From Acidobacteriota bacterium (GTDB lineage: Bacteria; Acidobacteriota; Vicinamibacteria; Fen-336): DNA of 41,089 nt. A program made the position numbers and the translations under genes. How positions within the stretch are numbered: position 1 is the first letter of the stretch; each line of letters starts with the position of its first letter. The notes under the pieces are model-generated. The model was not told the DNA's origin. It ran no database searches and saw nothing but the letters and a program-made list of their open reading frames with translations. Below, one piece after another: positions 24,051-35,376 of the stretch. The stretch is taken from assembly GCA_022340585.1 (NCBI GenBank), contig JAJDNS010000068.1, forward strand, positions 1 to 41,089, read 5' to 3'.

Positions 24051-25789
24051 GGCCGTCTTCCCGGCTCGTCGGCTCCACCCTCGTTCTCGCTCTGGTCGCC
24101 GTCGGAGCCGCCGTGCTCCCCGGACCCGCGGCCCGGGCCCAGGTTCCGGGCCGGATGCGGACGGCACCCATGCCCGACCTGCCGCCGGCCTCGAAGCTTC
24201 CCCCGGTCACGCCGTCCGTGCGGTTCACCAACGTCGCCGGCGACGTGGACTTCAGCTACACGTCGAACAACCACTTCACCGGCCGCAAGTTCTTCCCCCA
24301 GCCCATGTGCGGGGGCATCGCGCTCGTCGACTTCGACGGCGACGGCAAGCTCGACATCTACTTCACCAACGGCTCGCGGTTGCCCCAGTACGACCGCCCG
24401 GACCCCTCCTTCTACGGCTGCCTGCTGCGCAACCGGGGCAAGGGTCGCTTCGAGGACGCGACCGCGAAGGCGAAGCTGACCAACGGGGACCTGAGCTTCT
24501 CCTTCGGCGTGGCCGCCGGCGACATCGACAACGACGGAGACCCGGACCTGTTTCTCGCCAACGCCGGCCCCAACGCCCTCTACCGCAACGACGACGGCTC
24601 CTACACCGACGTCACCGCTGGCTCGGGCCTCGACCAGAAGCCGGAGAATCTTCTCTCCGTCTGCGCCGCCTTCGTTGACTACGACCGGGACGGGCTCCTC
24701 GACCTGGTGGTCTCCCACTACACGTTCTGGAACCCGGCCGACGACCGGGTGTGCCCCACCGACATAGGAGAGATCTACTGCTACCCCGGCATCTACGAGA
24801 GCGTCCCCCACACCCTCCACCGCAACCTCGGGAACGGGAAGTTCGAGGACGTGACCGAGAAGTCCGGCTTCGCGAAGGCGAAGGGCAAGGGTATGGGCAT
24901 CGCCATCGCCGACTTCGACGGCAACGGCTGGCAGGACATCTTCGTGGCCAACGACACCGAGCCCAACTTCCTCTACATCAACCAGGGCGACGGGACCTTC
25001 CTCGAGGACTCCTGGGCCTGGGGCGTGGCCTACGACGAGCAGGGGGCGGTGGTCTCGGGCATGGGCGCGGACACCGGCGACTACAACAACGACGGCTGGC
25101 CCGACCTCTTCTACAACAACCTCCAGTCCCAGCTCTGGGCGCTCTTCGAGAACGAGGGCGGCCAGCGGTTCCGCTACATGTCACCGCGCTCCGGGATCGC
25201 CCGCCTCTCGCGCCGCTTCTCGGGCTGGAGCAACGGCTTCATCGACTACGACAACGACGGCTGGAAGGACATCTACTCCTCCAACGGCGACGTGGACTAC
25301 ATCGGCACCAACTCCGAGCAGCACGACACCATGTTCCACAACGTCGAGGGAAAGGGATTCGTGGACGTCTCGGAGGGACTGGGCCCCGACTTCCTGCCCC
25401 TCGGCTACCAGCGCGGCTCCGCGGTTGGCGACCTCAACGACGACGGCTTCCCCGACCTCGTGGTCACCTCCCTGAACGAGAAGCCGCGCATCCTCCTCAA
25501 CTCCGCCGACAACGGAAGCCACTGGCTCTGGTTCGATCTCGTGGGCACTAGGAGCGGCCACGACGCCATCGGGGCGAAGGTCAAGGTGGCGACGGGCACC
25601 GGACGCACGCTCTACAACCACGTCTCGGTGAGCAAGGGCTTCATGTCCTCCAGCGACCGCCGGGTGCACATCGGTCTCGGGGGGGACACGTCGATCCAGT
25701 CGGTGGAGATCACCTGGCCCAGCGGCCAGATCCAGTCCCTCGCGGACGTCGAGGTCGATCGAGTCGTTCGCGTCGAAGAGCCCGAGTAG
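24047..25789 (+). CDS. Exported CRTAC1-family protein, paralogue of the preceding gene
   Basis: This 580-residue protein has the same plan as its neighbour: signal peptide (SSRLVGSTLVLALVAVGAAVLPGPAARA), FG-GAP repeats (DFDGDGKLDIYFTNG, DIDNDGDPDLFLANA, DFDGNGWQDIFVAND, DYNNDGWPDLFYNN, DYDNDGWKDIYSSNG) and a C-terminal ASPIC/UnbV domain with VHIGLGGDTSIQSVEITWPSGQIQSL. I assign the start to TTG 24047, which overlaps the upstream TGA in TTGA and has GGAG about 9 bases upstream. No ATG or GTG gives a signal peptide. The two proteins are clearly homologous along their full length but well diverged, so the duplication is old. They are co-transcribed and may act together. Confidence 0.83.
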   Translation: MRPSSRLVGSTLVLALVAVGAAVLPGPAARAQVPGRMRTAPMPDLPPASKLPPVTPSVRFTNVAGDVDFSYTSNNHFTGRKFFPQPMCGGIALVDFDGDGKLDIYFTNGSRLPQYDRPDPSFYGCLLRNRGKGRFEDATAKAKLTNGDLSFSFGVAAGDIDNDGDPDLFLANAGPNALYRNDDGSYTDVTAGSGLDQKPENLLSVCAAFVDYDRDGLLDLVVSHYTFWNPADDRVCPTDIGEIYCYPGIYESVPHTLHRNLGNGKFEDVTEKSGFAKAKGKGMGIAIADFDGNGWQDIFVANDTEPNFLYINQGDGTFLEDSWAWGVAYDEQGAVVSGMGADTGDYNNDGWPDLFYNNLQSQLWALFENEGGQRFRYMSPRSGIARLSRRFSGWSNGFIDYDNDGWKDIYSSNGDVDYIGTNSEQHDTMFHNVEGKGFVDVSEGLGPDFLPLGYQRGSAVGDLNDDGFPDLVVTSLNEKPRILLNSADNGSHWLWFDLVGTRSGHDAIGAKVKVATGTGRTLYNHVSVSKGFMSSSDRRVHIGLGGDTSIQSVEITWPSGQIQSLADVEVDRVVRVEEPE

Positions 25790-25847
25790 GGCATTTCTTC
25801 CGTCCCACCCCTCCCCTCCGCATGGGTCGCATGATCCATCGGGTGGA

Positions 25848-25877
25848 TTGACTGGCCCATTCTCGCGTCGGTATTCG
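25848..25877 (+). promoter_or_regulatory. Candidate promoter of the lipoprotein pair
   Basis: TTGACT (25848-25853), 18-base spacer, TATTCG (25872-25877), 57 bases before the ATG. The -35 is close to consensus and the -10 is partial. Confidence 0.35.
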
Positions 25878-25934
25878 TACTGATTTGAACGATCCAACTC
25901 CGGGCTACGTCTCAGCAGTTTGAGGGGGAGAACG

Positions 25935-26486
25935 ATGACGCACGGGTCGAAGACGAGGCACCTGCCGCGATGGACGGTCGTGCTGGCTGTCGTGGCCATG
26001 ACCGGCTGTGGCGGGTCGTCGGAGGAGGAGAACTACCCCGTTCTCTTCCCCCAATACGGAGGAGCGGGCTCCTGGCCGGGCGCCAGCCTGGCGCAGTTCG
26101 ATCAGGAATACTCCTCTTCCGACGGTGAGTCCTGGAAGAACATCTGCACGGGAATCATCGACGTGCTGAGCCAGGATGGCGCCGCGTGGACCGGAAGAGC
26201 GATGCGGGGCCTCACTCCGGGGACGGCGAGCTACGAGCGCTGCCACTCCGCCGGGGAGATCGCCGGCGAAGTCCATATGGACGGCTCGATCCACTTCACG
26301 CTCGCGCAGGAGCGGTGGGGCTCGTGCACGGCCCTCGGGTCCGGCGAGTACAGCGGCCAGCTCAACAAGAACCGCTTCTACGCTGAAGGCACCACCCGGC
26401 TGCGCTGCGACGACGGGCGCGAGGCGACGGTCACGGAGATCATGTTCGGCGAGTACCCGGCCCCGGAAGGCAGTCACGACACCTAG
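25935..26486 (+). CDS. Lipoprotein of unknown function, first of a tandem paralogous pair
   Basis: This 183-residue protein has a lipoprotein signal peptide with a lipobox ending AMTGC (C25), followed by GGSSEEE. The mature part has four cysteines (C71, C103, C131, C158) in positions shared with the next gene, probably two disulfides. Conserved blocks are YPVLFP, WTGRA, ERCHS-GEIAGEV, QERW and NRFYA-GTTRL. The protein ends PAPEGSHDT. AGGGGGAG at 25923-25930 supports the ATG at 25935. There is no catalytic motif and no family I recognise. It is presumably anchored in the outer or inner membrane facing the periplasm or surface. Confidence 0.75.
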   Translation: MTHGSKTRHLPRWTVVLAVVAMTGCGGSSEEENYPVLFPQYGGAGSWPGASLAQFDQEYSSSDGESWKNICTGIIDVLSQDGAAWTGRAMRGLTPGTASYERCHSAGEIAGEVHMDGSIHFTLAQERWGSCTALGSGEYSGQLNKNRFYAEGTTRLRCDDGREATVTEIMFGEYPAPEGSHDT

Positions 26487-26534
26487 GTGAGCGAACCCGG
26501 AACCCAACGGTCGAGGGGTGTGCAGGAGGCGGCG

Positions 26535-27119
26535 ATGGCGGACCGATCGACGGCGGTGTGCCTCCTGGGATGGGCGCTGGTCCTCGGGGCGGCGGTCATC
26601 ACGGGCTGTGGCGGGTCTTCGGAGGAAGAGAGCTACCCCGTCCTCTTCCCGCTGTACGGCGGAGGTGAGACGGGCGCCTACCCGAACCCCGCCAGGTTCG
26701 GTCAGACCTTCACCTGGTCCGACGGCGAGACCTGGACGAACGACTGCGAGGGGATCATTCGGGTACTCAGCCAGGAAGGCGCGGGCTGGACCGGGAGGGC
26801 GGAGCGGGGCGTCTGGAACTGGGGAGTCACGGAACGCTGCCACAGCAGCGGGGAGATCGCGGGCGAGGTGGGCATGGATCACTCGCTCCGCTTCAAGCTG
26901 ACGCAGGAGCGGTGGAAGGCGATCGACTTCCCGGCGATGAGAGAGCAGTGGGTCGAGTGCACTGCCGTGGGCCCTGGTGAGTACGCCGGGCACCTCGACA
27001 GGAACCGCTTCTACGCCATCGGGACCACCCGCCTCGTCTGCGAGGACGGACGCGAGGGCACGGTCCAGGAAATCATGTCGGGAAGCTACCCGGCACCGTC
27101 GGGCACCCACGACACCTAG
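26535..27119 (+). CDS. Lipoprotein of unknown function, second of a tandem paralogous pair
   Basis: This 194-residue paralogue of the preceding gene has the same lipidation site (ITGC, C25) and GGSSEEE linker. It also has the same four mature cysteines (C71, C102, C142, C169) and the same ending, PAPSGTHDT. It differs mainly by an insertion of about 12 residues after QERW (KAIDFPAMREQW) and by the region around 88-100. Identity is high enough that blocks of 8-10 residues match, which suggests tandem duplication within this lineage. ATG 26535 has AGGAGG at 26524-26529. The two genes are 48 bases apart and probably co-transcribed. The MscS channel gene follows after 65 bases, so the pair could be linked to envelope stress, but that is only positional. 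Confidence 0.75.
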   Translation: MADRSTAVCLLGWALVLGAAVITGCGGSSEEESYPVLFPLYGGGETGAYPNPARFGQTFTWSDGETWTNDCEGIIRVLSQEGAGWTGRAERGVWNWGVTERCHSSGEIAGEVGMDHSLRFKLTQERWKAIDFPAMREQWVECTAVGPGEYAGHLDRNRFYAIGTTRLVCEDGREGTVQEIMSGSYPAPSGTHDT

Positions 27120-27184
27120 ACGTGATGCGTTCCGGGAACGGTGGGGATGACAGGCCCCCCGGGGAAGTCGTAGCCTTGCGGGTC

Positions 27185-29029
27185 ATGACCGCCACGACCC
27201 CCCTGCTGTCTCGACGCGTCGGCCGGCGTGCCGTGCTCCTGCTGCTGATCCTCCTGCCCCTGGCGAGCCTGCCCCTGCTCCCCCCGGCCTTCGGGCAGGG
27301 GTTGCCCGGTCTCCCGGAGTCCACCCCGGAAGCGGAGGCCACTCCGGAGCCGGCGCCGCGCCCGGTTCCCGCCGAGCGCGCCAGCCCCCGGGCCACCATG
27401 ACCACGTTCCTCGAGGCGGTGAACCAGCGCGATTGGGAGCGCGCCACCGACACGCTGAACATGCGACGCGAGGGCTACACCAGCGACGTCGTCCTCGCCC
27501 GGGGCATGGACATGGCGGCCGGGCTCAAGGCGGTCATCGATCGAGTGGCCTTCGTCGACCTGGGCGAGATCCCCCGGGACATGGGGGGGCGCCACTCCTA
27601 CGTGTGGAGGACCGTGGAGGGCATCCCCATCACCCTGGAGCGGGTGGGAGACGGGGAGTGGCTCTTCTCACGCGAGACGCTCGACGCTCTTCCCGACCTG
27701 TGGAACGCGGTCCAGGATCGAGAGATCGTCGCGGGCGTGGAGACGGCCCCCGAGACCCCGGCCATGTGGCTCCGGAGCCAGATGCCGGAGGGCCTTCAGG
27801 ACCGGGGTTTCATCCTCGAGCACTGGCAGTGGCTGGCCCTCGCCGTTCTCGTCTTCCTCGGGGTGCTGGTGCACCGCGTCCTCACCTTCGTCCTCGTGCG
27901 AGTGGTCGGAGGCCACCTCGCCCGGCGGCTCAAGGCGCGCCGCATCGACGACGAGCTGATCCGGTCGGCGATGCGCCCTCTCGGGCTCGTCGCCATGGCC
28001 GTCCTGTGGTGGGTCGGCCTCTACGTGCTCGGGCTCCCCGCCCAGGCCCTGGCCGTCCTGCTCCTGGCGGTCAAGTTCCTGGCCATCGCCGCCATCGTGT
28101 GGTCGGCCTATCGCGCGGTCGACGTGGGGGCGGCGATCCTCGAGTCGTACGCGGCCGAGACCGCCACCAAGTACGACGATCTCCTGATCCCGCTGCTCCG
28201 GTCCTCGGCCAAGATCTTCATCGCCGCCTTCGGCATCGTCTTCCTGGCCGACAACCTCGACATCAACATCACCGGCCTCCTCGCCGGCCTCGGCATCGGC
28301 GGCATCGCCTTCGCCCTCGCCGCCCAGGACACCGTGAAGAACTTCTTCGGCTCGGTCACGGTCCTCATCGACCGCCCGTTCCAGGTCGGCGACTGGATCG
28401 TGGTCGGTGACATCGAGGGAACGGTCGAGGCCGTGGGCTTCCGCAGCACCCGCATCCGGACCTTCTACAACTCCCTCGTCACCCTGCCCAACTCGAATCT
28501 GATCAGCGCCGACGTGGACAACTACGGGGCCCGTCGCTACCGCCGCTGGAAGACCCACCTGGGCGTGGCCTACGACACGCCCCCCGAGAAGGTCGACATC
28601 CTGTGCGAGGGCATCCGGGAGCTGGTCCGGCGCCACCCCTACACCCGGAAGGACTACTTCCACGTCTACCTGAACCAGTTCGGACCCAGCTCCCTGGACA
28701 TCCTGCTCTACGTCTTCTGGGAGACCCCGGACTGGTCCACGGAGCTGCGGGAGAGGCACCGCCTCGCCGTCGACATCCTCCGGCTCACCCATCACCTGGG
28801 AGTCGAGATCGCCTTCCCCACGCAGACGCTGTACCTGAAGCGCGGTGGCGACACCGAGGCGGAGGCGGCCGACGACTCCTTCGCGGCAGCGGTGAGCGCG
28901 GGCGAGGACCGGGTGCGGGAGGACGTGCGGAACATGGTCGACGCCGCCCTCGGCGGTCGGGTCCCGCCCCCGGTCCAGTTTGCCACGACCCGAGTCGACG
29001 GGGAGGCCTCGGAGGGAGAGGGAGAGTAG
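27185..29029 (+). CDS. MscS-family mechanosensitive ion channel with periplasmic N-terminal domain
   Basis: This 614-residue protein begins with a signal peptide (RRAVLLLLILLPLASLPLLPPAFG). A Pro/Glu-rich linker and a soluble domain of about 130 residues (about 55-185) precede four or five transmembrane helices. The pore helix and beta domain are typical: GLLAGLGIGGIAFALAAQDTVKNFFGS, then DRPFQVGDWIVVGDIEGTVEAVGFRSTRIRT and LPNSNL. The C-terminal cytoplasmic vestibule ends with an acidic tail. It should release solutes on hypo-osmotic shock. Larger MscS members with periplasmic domains are common in Gram-negative bacteria. The start is uncertain. ATG 27185 puts the signal peptide near the N-terminus but lacks a good ribosome binding site; ATG 27125 would add 20 residues. 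Confidence 0.85.
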   Translation: MTATTPLLSRRVGRRAVLLLLILLPLASLPLLPPAFGQGLPGLPESTPEAEATPEPAPRPVPAERASPRATMTTFLEAVNQRDWERATDTLNMRREGYTSDVVLARGMDMAAGLKAVIDRVAFVDLGEIPRDMGGRHSYVWRTVEGIPITLERVGDGEWLFSRETLDALPDLWNAVQDREIVAGVETAPETPAMWLRSQMPEGLQDRGFILEHWQWLALAVLVFLGVLVHRVLTFVLVRVVGGHLARRLKARRIDDELIRSAMRPLGLVAMAVLWWVGLYVLGLPAQALAVLLLAVKFLAIAAIVWSAYRAVDVGAAILESYAAETATKYDDLLIPLLRSSAKIFIAAFGIVFLADNLDINITGLLAGLGIGGIAFALAAQDTVKNFFGSVTVLIDRPFQVGDWIVVGDIEGTVEAVGFRSTRIRTFYNSLVTLPNSNLISADVDNYGARRYRRWKTHLGVAYDTPPEKVDILCEGIRELVRRHPYTRKDYFHVYLNQFGPSSLDILLYVFWETPDWSTELRERHRLAVDILRLTHHLGVEIAFPTQTLYLKRGGDTEAEAADDSFAAAVSAGEDRVREDVRNMVDAALGGRVPPPVQFATTRVDGEASEGEGE

Positions 29030-29045
29030 GGGCCGGTCCGGGTGG

Positions 29046-31205
29046 CTAGGGTGTCCGAGCGACCCACTCGATGGCGGCCGCCGCGTCGACGCCGTCTCCG
29101 GCGCCGGGCCGCCAGAGATCGCCACCGCCGCCCAGCGCGAGAAGGGCCGGGAGGCCGAGGTACTTCGCCGCTCCCGGAAGGAACATCGGGTCGTCGTAGC
29201 GCTCCACGTCCTCGAAGCGGAAGCCGGCCACGTCGACGGCGGCCCGGAGCGGAGCGTCGGCCTGGGCTCGCGCCGCGGCGACGAGGGGGCCAGCCACCGG
29301 CCCCAGCCCCACCAGAGTCACGTGGGACAGGGGCGTCCGGTCGCCGGCGAACCTCACCGCGGTGAGGACGTCGTGGACCCGGCGGGCGAAGAGCGACGGG
29401 TTGTACCCGAAGGTGTAGATCGCCGACCGCTGCCACGGTTGGGAGCCGTTGCCCTGGAAAACGCGGCGAGCGCGGACCGCGGGCGGGGGCGCCTCCGCCG
29501 TCGCCCCGGTCCGGAACTCGCCCTGGAAGAGGAGGTCGACGCCGATCACCGTCAGCCCGGTGTCGAGCAGACGGCGCACCTCGACGATCGGTCTCCCGTC
29601 CGCGTCGACCAGCCCGGACTTCCCGTCCTCGTGGATCCAGACGACGGCCCCACGGCTCGGTCGAGCCGCCGGCTCCAGGAGCAGGACGGGAAGCTCCTCT
29701 CCCTTCTCCTCGTCTCGGAGCCGCCCGAGGGTGAGGGCACCTCGCTCGACCTCGCGCTCGACGGTCGCCTCGATCTCCACCTCACCGAGGTCCTCGAGAC
29801 GGCGTCCCAGAATCACGTCGAAGGCCCCGCCGATCACTCGCCGGAACTCGGCGTCGCCCGGGCTCAGCTGCTCCAGCTGCGCGCGGGCGTCCCCGGTCAT
29901 CCACTCCAGCACCGCCCGCTCGTGGTCCTCCCCGACCTGGGCGCCACGGGGCGCCGGGTGAGCCGCGTTCCAGACCGAGGCCTCCTCGCGGCTCAAGGGT
30001 CGGTAGTCCTCCTCGCGGATGGGCTCCGCGAAGCCGAGCCCGAGGTGACGGTTGAGCCAGGCGTACATCACCGCCCGGCTCACCGCGTTGTAGTTGTGGC
30101 CGAACTGGGGGAACGTCCGGGCGCCGACGTTCCCGGGGGCCCCCAGCATCCGGTAGAGGCTCCGAAGCTCGGGCAGACCCTTCTCCTCGATCTCCAGCGT
30201 CCAGTCGTTGGCGCCGGTCATGCCCAGGGGACGGGGGGCGGTCAGGGCGGCGAGGTCCACATTGCCGGCCCCGACGCGGAGATAGCAGGCGTTTTCGCAC
30301 TGGCAGCCGCCCTGCATGGCGGTCGAGACCATCACCGCCGGGAAGACGACGGACGGGCGCTCGTCGATCGCGGCCAGGATGAAGGTCTGGGTGCCGCCGC
30401 CGCTGTGCCCTTCCACCGCGACCCGTTCGGGATCCACGTCGGGAAGCGAGAGCAGAAAGTCGAGGGCCCGCGCCGAGTTCCAGGTCTGGAGTCCCATGAG
30501 GCTCTGCAGTCGGAGCTCGGCCTGGGGGCTGGAGAACCCCCAGCGCGTCCGGGTGTTCATCTCCTCGCGAACGCCCAGGCCGTGGTGGGCCAGCTGCACG
30601 CTGTCGGCGTAGCCCACCATGTCGTACTGAAAGACGACGCAGCCCATGCGGGCGAGCTGGACCGCCCGGGCCTGGAGCGGGTGGCGGCCGCCGACATCGA
30701 ACTGCTCGGCCCCACTCTCGATCTCCTCGCGCACGCGCTCCGGGCCCTGGTCGTTGAACCGACCGTCGGTGGCGTGGCCGTGGGGGGAGAGGACGGCAGG
30801 TCGCTTCCCGTCCACCCCCCGCGGGCGGTAGAGGTTTCCCGTCACGAAGTGGCCCGGCAGGGACTCGAAGAAGACCTTGTCCACCGTGTACTCGGGGCGC
30901 TCGACGCGACCGTGAACCACCTCCCGAAGCGGCGTTCGCGTGGGCCACGGCCACAGGCCCGTCGCGACCCGAACCTGGCGACGCAGGGACGCGGCCCGCG
31001 CCTCCCACTCCTGCACCGTGGCGACCGGCTGGAAGGGGAAATCGCTGTCGAGCGTTCTCAGCGCCTCCAGGCGCACGTCCCGGGGGCGCTCTCCGGGGGG
31101 CAGGGCCCGCAGCTCGCCGGCGGTCACGCTCAGCGCGCTGCCGGCCCAGGCCGCCAGCGCGAGCCCTGAAAGAACGTTCCGGACCCGACTCCGAGCTCTC
31201 CTCAT
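29046..31205 (-). CDS. Exported double alpha/beta-hydrolase (acetyl xylan esterase-like)
   Basis: This 719-residue protein has a signal peptide (about 30 residues, VLSGLALAAWAGSALS). The first alpha/beta-hydrolase domain has nucleophile elbow GHSGGG (S268) with likely D334 in GANDWTLE and H370 in PQFGHNYN. The segment LPGHFVTGNLYRPRG just before it is typical of the acetyl xylan esterase/peptidase S9-like group. A second alpha/beta-hydrolase-like half (about 470-719) has VVWIHEDGKSG, GVDLLFQGE and VTLVGLGPVAGP. There the elbow Ser appears replaced by Gly, so it is probably non-catalytic. GGGAGGG upstream supports ATG 31205. It likely removes acyl groups from polysaccharides or other esters outside the cytoplasm. 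Its 3' end is only 16 bases from that of the convergent MscS gene. Confidence 0.78.
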   Translation of the reverse strand: MRRARSRVRNVLSGLALAAWAGSALSVTAGELRALPPGERPRDVRLEALRTLDSDFPFQPVATVQEWEARAASLRRQVRVATGLWPWPTRTPLREVVHGRVERPEYTVDKVFFESLPGHFVTGNLYRPRGVDGKRPAVLSPHGHATDGRFNDQGPERVREEIESGAEQFDVGGRHPLQARAVQLARMGCVVFQYDMVGYADSVQLAHHGLGVREEMNTRTRWGFSSPQAELRLQSLMGLQTWNSARALDFLLSLPDVDPERVAVEGHSGGGTQTFILAAIDERPSVVFPAVMVSTAMQGGCQCENACYLRVGAGNVDLAALTAPRPLGMTGANDWTLEIEEKGLPELRSLYRMLGAPGNVGARTFPQFGHNYNAVSRAVMYAWLNRHLGLGFAEPIREEDYRPLSREEASVWNAAHPAPRGAQVGEDHERAVLEWMTGDARAQLEQLSPGDAEFRRVIGGAFDVILGRRLEDLGEVEIEATVEREVERGALTLGRLRDEEKGEELPVLLLEPAARPSRGAVVWIHEDGKSGLVDADGRPIVEVRRLLDTGLTVIGVDLLFQGEFRTGATAEAPPPAVRARRVFQGNGSQPWQRSAIYTFGYNPSLFARRVHDVLTAVRFAGDRTPLSHVTLVGLGPVAGPLVAAARAQADAPLRAAVDVAGFRFEDVERYDDPMFLPGAAKYLGLPALLALGGGGDLWRPGAGDGVDAAAAIEWVARTP

Positions 31206-31300
31206 CGATCCCTCCCTCGGCTGGATTCTAGTCGCGCCGGGGCCGAACGGGACCGGAACGGATGAGCCGAATGACTCAGTGGACGCGCCAGGCGAAACGG

Positions 31301-31306
31301 TACAAT
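31301..31306 (+). promoter_or_regulatory. Candidate -10 element for the DoxX fusion gene
   Basis: TACAAT inside GGTACAATC, 26 bases before the ATG. It is identical over nine bases to the site ahead of the GspE-N kinase gene. GTGGAC lies about 16 bases upstream as a poor -35. Confidence 0.3.
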
Positions 31307-31332
31307 CCGGCTGAATCGTCGCAGGAGGGGTG

Positions 31333-32931
31333 ATGGCAGAGAGCGTGCAAACCGACTTCGCGGGGCGGCCGCCGGGGATCATCCTCATGCTGCTCCGCAT
31401 CGCCATCGGCTGGCACTTCCTGTACGAGGGGGTCAGCAAGGCACTCACCCCGGGCTGGACCTCGGGTGGATACCTCGACGCCTCGCGCTGGGTCCTGGGC
31501 GATCTCTTCCAGTGGATCGCCGCCAATCCGGCCGCGCTCCGGGCCGTCGACCTTCTGAACATCGGGGCCCAGATCGTGATCGGCCTGCTCCTGGTCCTGG
31601 GCGCCTTCACCAGGGCGTCGGCTGTTGCCGGTATCGTGTTCCTGCTGCTCTACTACGTGGCCAATCCCCCGCTGGTGGGGTACGACTTCGGCTCCCAGGG
31701 CAACGGGAGCTACCTCGTGGTCGATCTCCGCCTGATCGAAGCCCTGGGCCTGGCGGTGCTCGCCGCCCTGCCCGCCCTCGCCCTGTACGGCTTGGACCGC
31801 TGGTACGCGCTCCGGCGGAGCACGGCGTCGGCCCCGGCCGAGCAAGAGGCGAAGACCGGGGAGATCGATGGCGAGCCGGTCCCGGTCCAGCTCCGCCCCG
31901 CACCCGACGGGGGCCCGGGCCGCCGCGAGATCCTGGCCAACCTCGCCAGCCTCCCGTTCCTGGGCGCCTTCGGCTACGCGCTGTTCAAGAAGCGTCAGTG
32001 GACGAGCTGGGAGGAGAAGAATCTCGTGGACGCGGTGACCGCGGCGAGCACGAAGACCCTCGACGTGGCCAGCCTCCGGGAGCTCAAGGGGCAGATCCCC
32101 CTCGCCCGGGTCGGCGACGTGGAGTTCAGCCGCCTCATTCTCGGCGGCAACCTCCTGTCGGGCTGGGCCCACTCCCGCGACCTCATCTACGTGTCCCAGC
32201 TGGTGAAGGCCTACCACAACAAGGAGCGGATCTTCGCGACCCTCCTGATGGCCGAGCGGTGCGGGATCAACACGCTCCTGACCAACCCCATCCTCTGCAC
32301 CCTGATCGACGAGTACTGGAAGCGCCGGATCGGGAAGATCCAGTTCATCACCGACTGCGCGGGGCTGGACTACGACGAGAACGGGGCCCGCCCCACGCCC
32401 TTCGACGAGTACCTCGACCGCATCCGGCGGGCGATCGACTACGGGGCCGCGGCCTGCTACATCCAGGGCGAGACCGCCGACTACTACATGCAGAACGGCC
32501 AGCTGGGCAGGCTGGAGAAGGTGATGGACCTCATCCGCGACAACGGAATCACCTTCGGGATCGGGGCCCATCACCTCGAGACCCTGGTGGCCTGTGTCGA
32601 CGCCGGCATGGTTCCCGACTTCTGGATGAAGACCATGCACCACCACGACTACTGGTCGGCTCGACACCCCGAGTGGCACGACAACATGTACTGCAACAAC
32701 CCCGAGGAGACCGCGGCCTGGATGCGCGAGCGGCCCGAGCCCTGGATCGCCTTCAAGACCATGGCCGCCGGCGCCATCCACCCGAACCAGGCCTTCCGAT
32801 TCGCCTTCGAGGGCGGCGCCGACTTCGTGTGCGCGGGGATGTACGACTTCCAGATGGTCGAGGACGTCAACATCGCCCTCGACGTGCTGGCCGACGGCGT
32901 CCCCGCCCGCCAGCGCCCCTGGATGGCCTGA
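31333..32931 (+). CDS. Fusion of DoxX-like membrane domain with aldo/keto reductase-like TIM-barrel domain
   Basis: This is a 532-residue protein. Residues about 15-160 are a four-helix DoxX-like domain (LMLLRIAIGWHFLYEGVSKAL is its typical first helix, followed by GAFTRASAVAGIVFLLLYYVANPP). A charged linker (165-196) leads to GRREILANLASLPFLGAFGYAL (196-217), which resembles a Tat signal (R197-R198) and may act as a fifth membrane helix. The C-terminal part (255-532) resembles aldo/keto reductase-like barrels: FSRLILGGNLLSGWAH, GINTLLTNP, IQFITDCAG, and a His-rich stretch MKTMHHHDYW. AGGAGG supports ATG 31333. The predicted topology places the barrel outside the cytoplasm. The reaction is unknown, but a membrane-coupled redox role is plausible from DoxX homologues. 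Confidence 0.75.
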   Translation: MAESVQTDFAGRPPGIILMLLRIAIGWHFLYEGVSKALTPGWTSGGYLDASRWVLGDLFQWIAANPAALRAVDLLNIGAQIVIGLLLVLGAFTRASAVAGIVFLLLYYVANPPLVGYDFGSQGNGSYLVVDLRLIEALGLAVLAALPALALYGLDRWYALRRSTASAPAEQEAKTGEIDGEPVPVQLRPAPDGGPGRREILANLASLPFLGAFGYALFKKRQWTSWEEKNLVDAVTAASTKTLDVASLRELKGQIPLARVGDVEFSRLILGGNLLSGWAHSRDLIYVSQLVKAYHNKERIFATLLMAERCGINTLLTNPILCTLIDEYWKRRIGKIQFITDCAGLDYDENGARPTPFDEYLDRIRRAIDYGAAACYIQGETADYYMQNGQLGRLEKVMDLIRDNGITFGIGAHHLETLVACVDAGMVPDFWMKTMHHHDYWSARHPEWHDNMYCNNPEETAAWMRERPEPWIAFKTMAAGAIHPNQAFRFAFEGGADFVCAGMYDFQMVEDVNIALDVLADGVPARQRPWMA

Positions 32932-32974
32932 CGATCATTCCGAGGACCGAACCGGCCTGCGGCCGGACGCCTTG

Positions 32975-33014
32975 GCCAAGGACACGATTCCGCCATGGCG
33001 ATCGTGTCCTTGGC
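32975..33014 (+). terminator. Perfect 14-bp inverted repeat after the DoxX fusion gene
   Basis: GCCAAGGACACGAT (32975-32988) pairs with 33001-33014 without mismatch. The 12-base loop contains the palindrome CGCCATGGCG. No T tract follows. It lies 43 bases after the stop codon. Confidence 0.6.
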
Positions 33015-33114
33015 AGTTCGCCCGCTCGGATATCGAACTCGAAACACGTTGCAGCCCCGGGGCTCCTCACTCCCCATGTCTCGCGCCCCCCATCCGACGA
33101 CCTCGCCGGGATCG

Positions 33115-35376
<2,262 letters not shown>

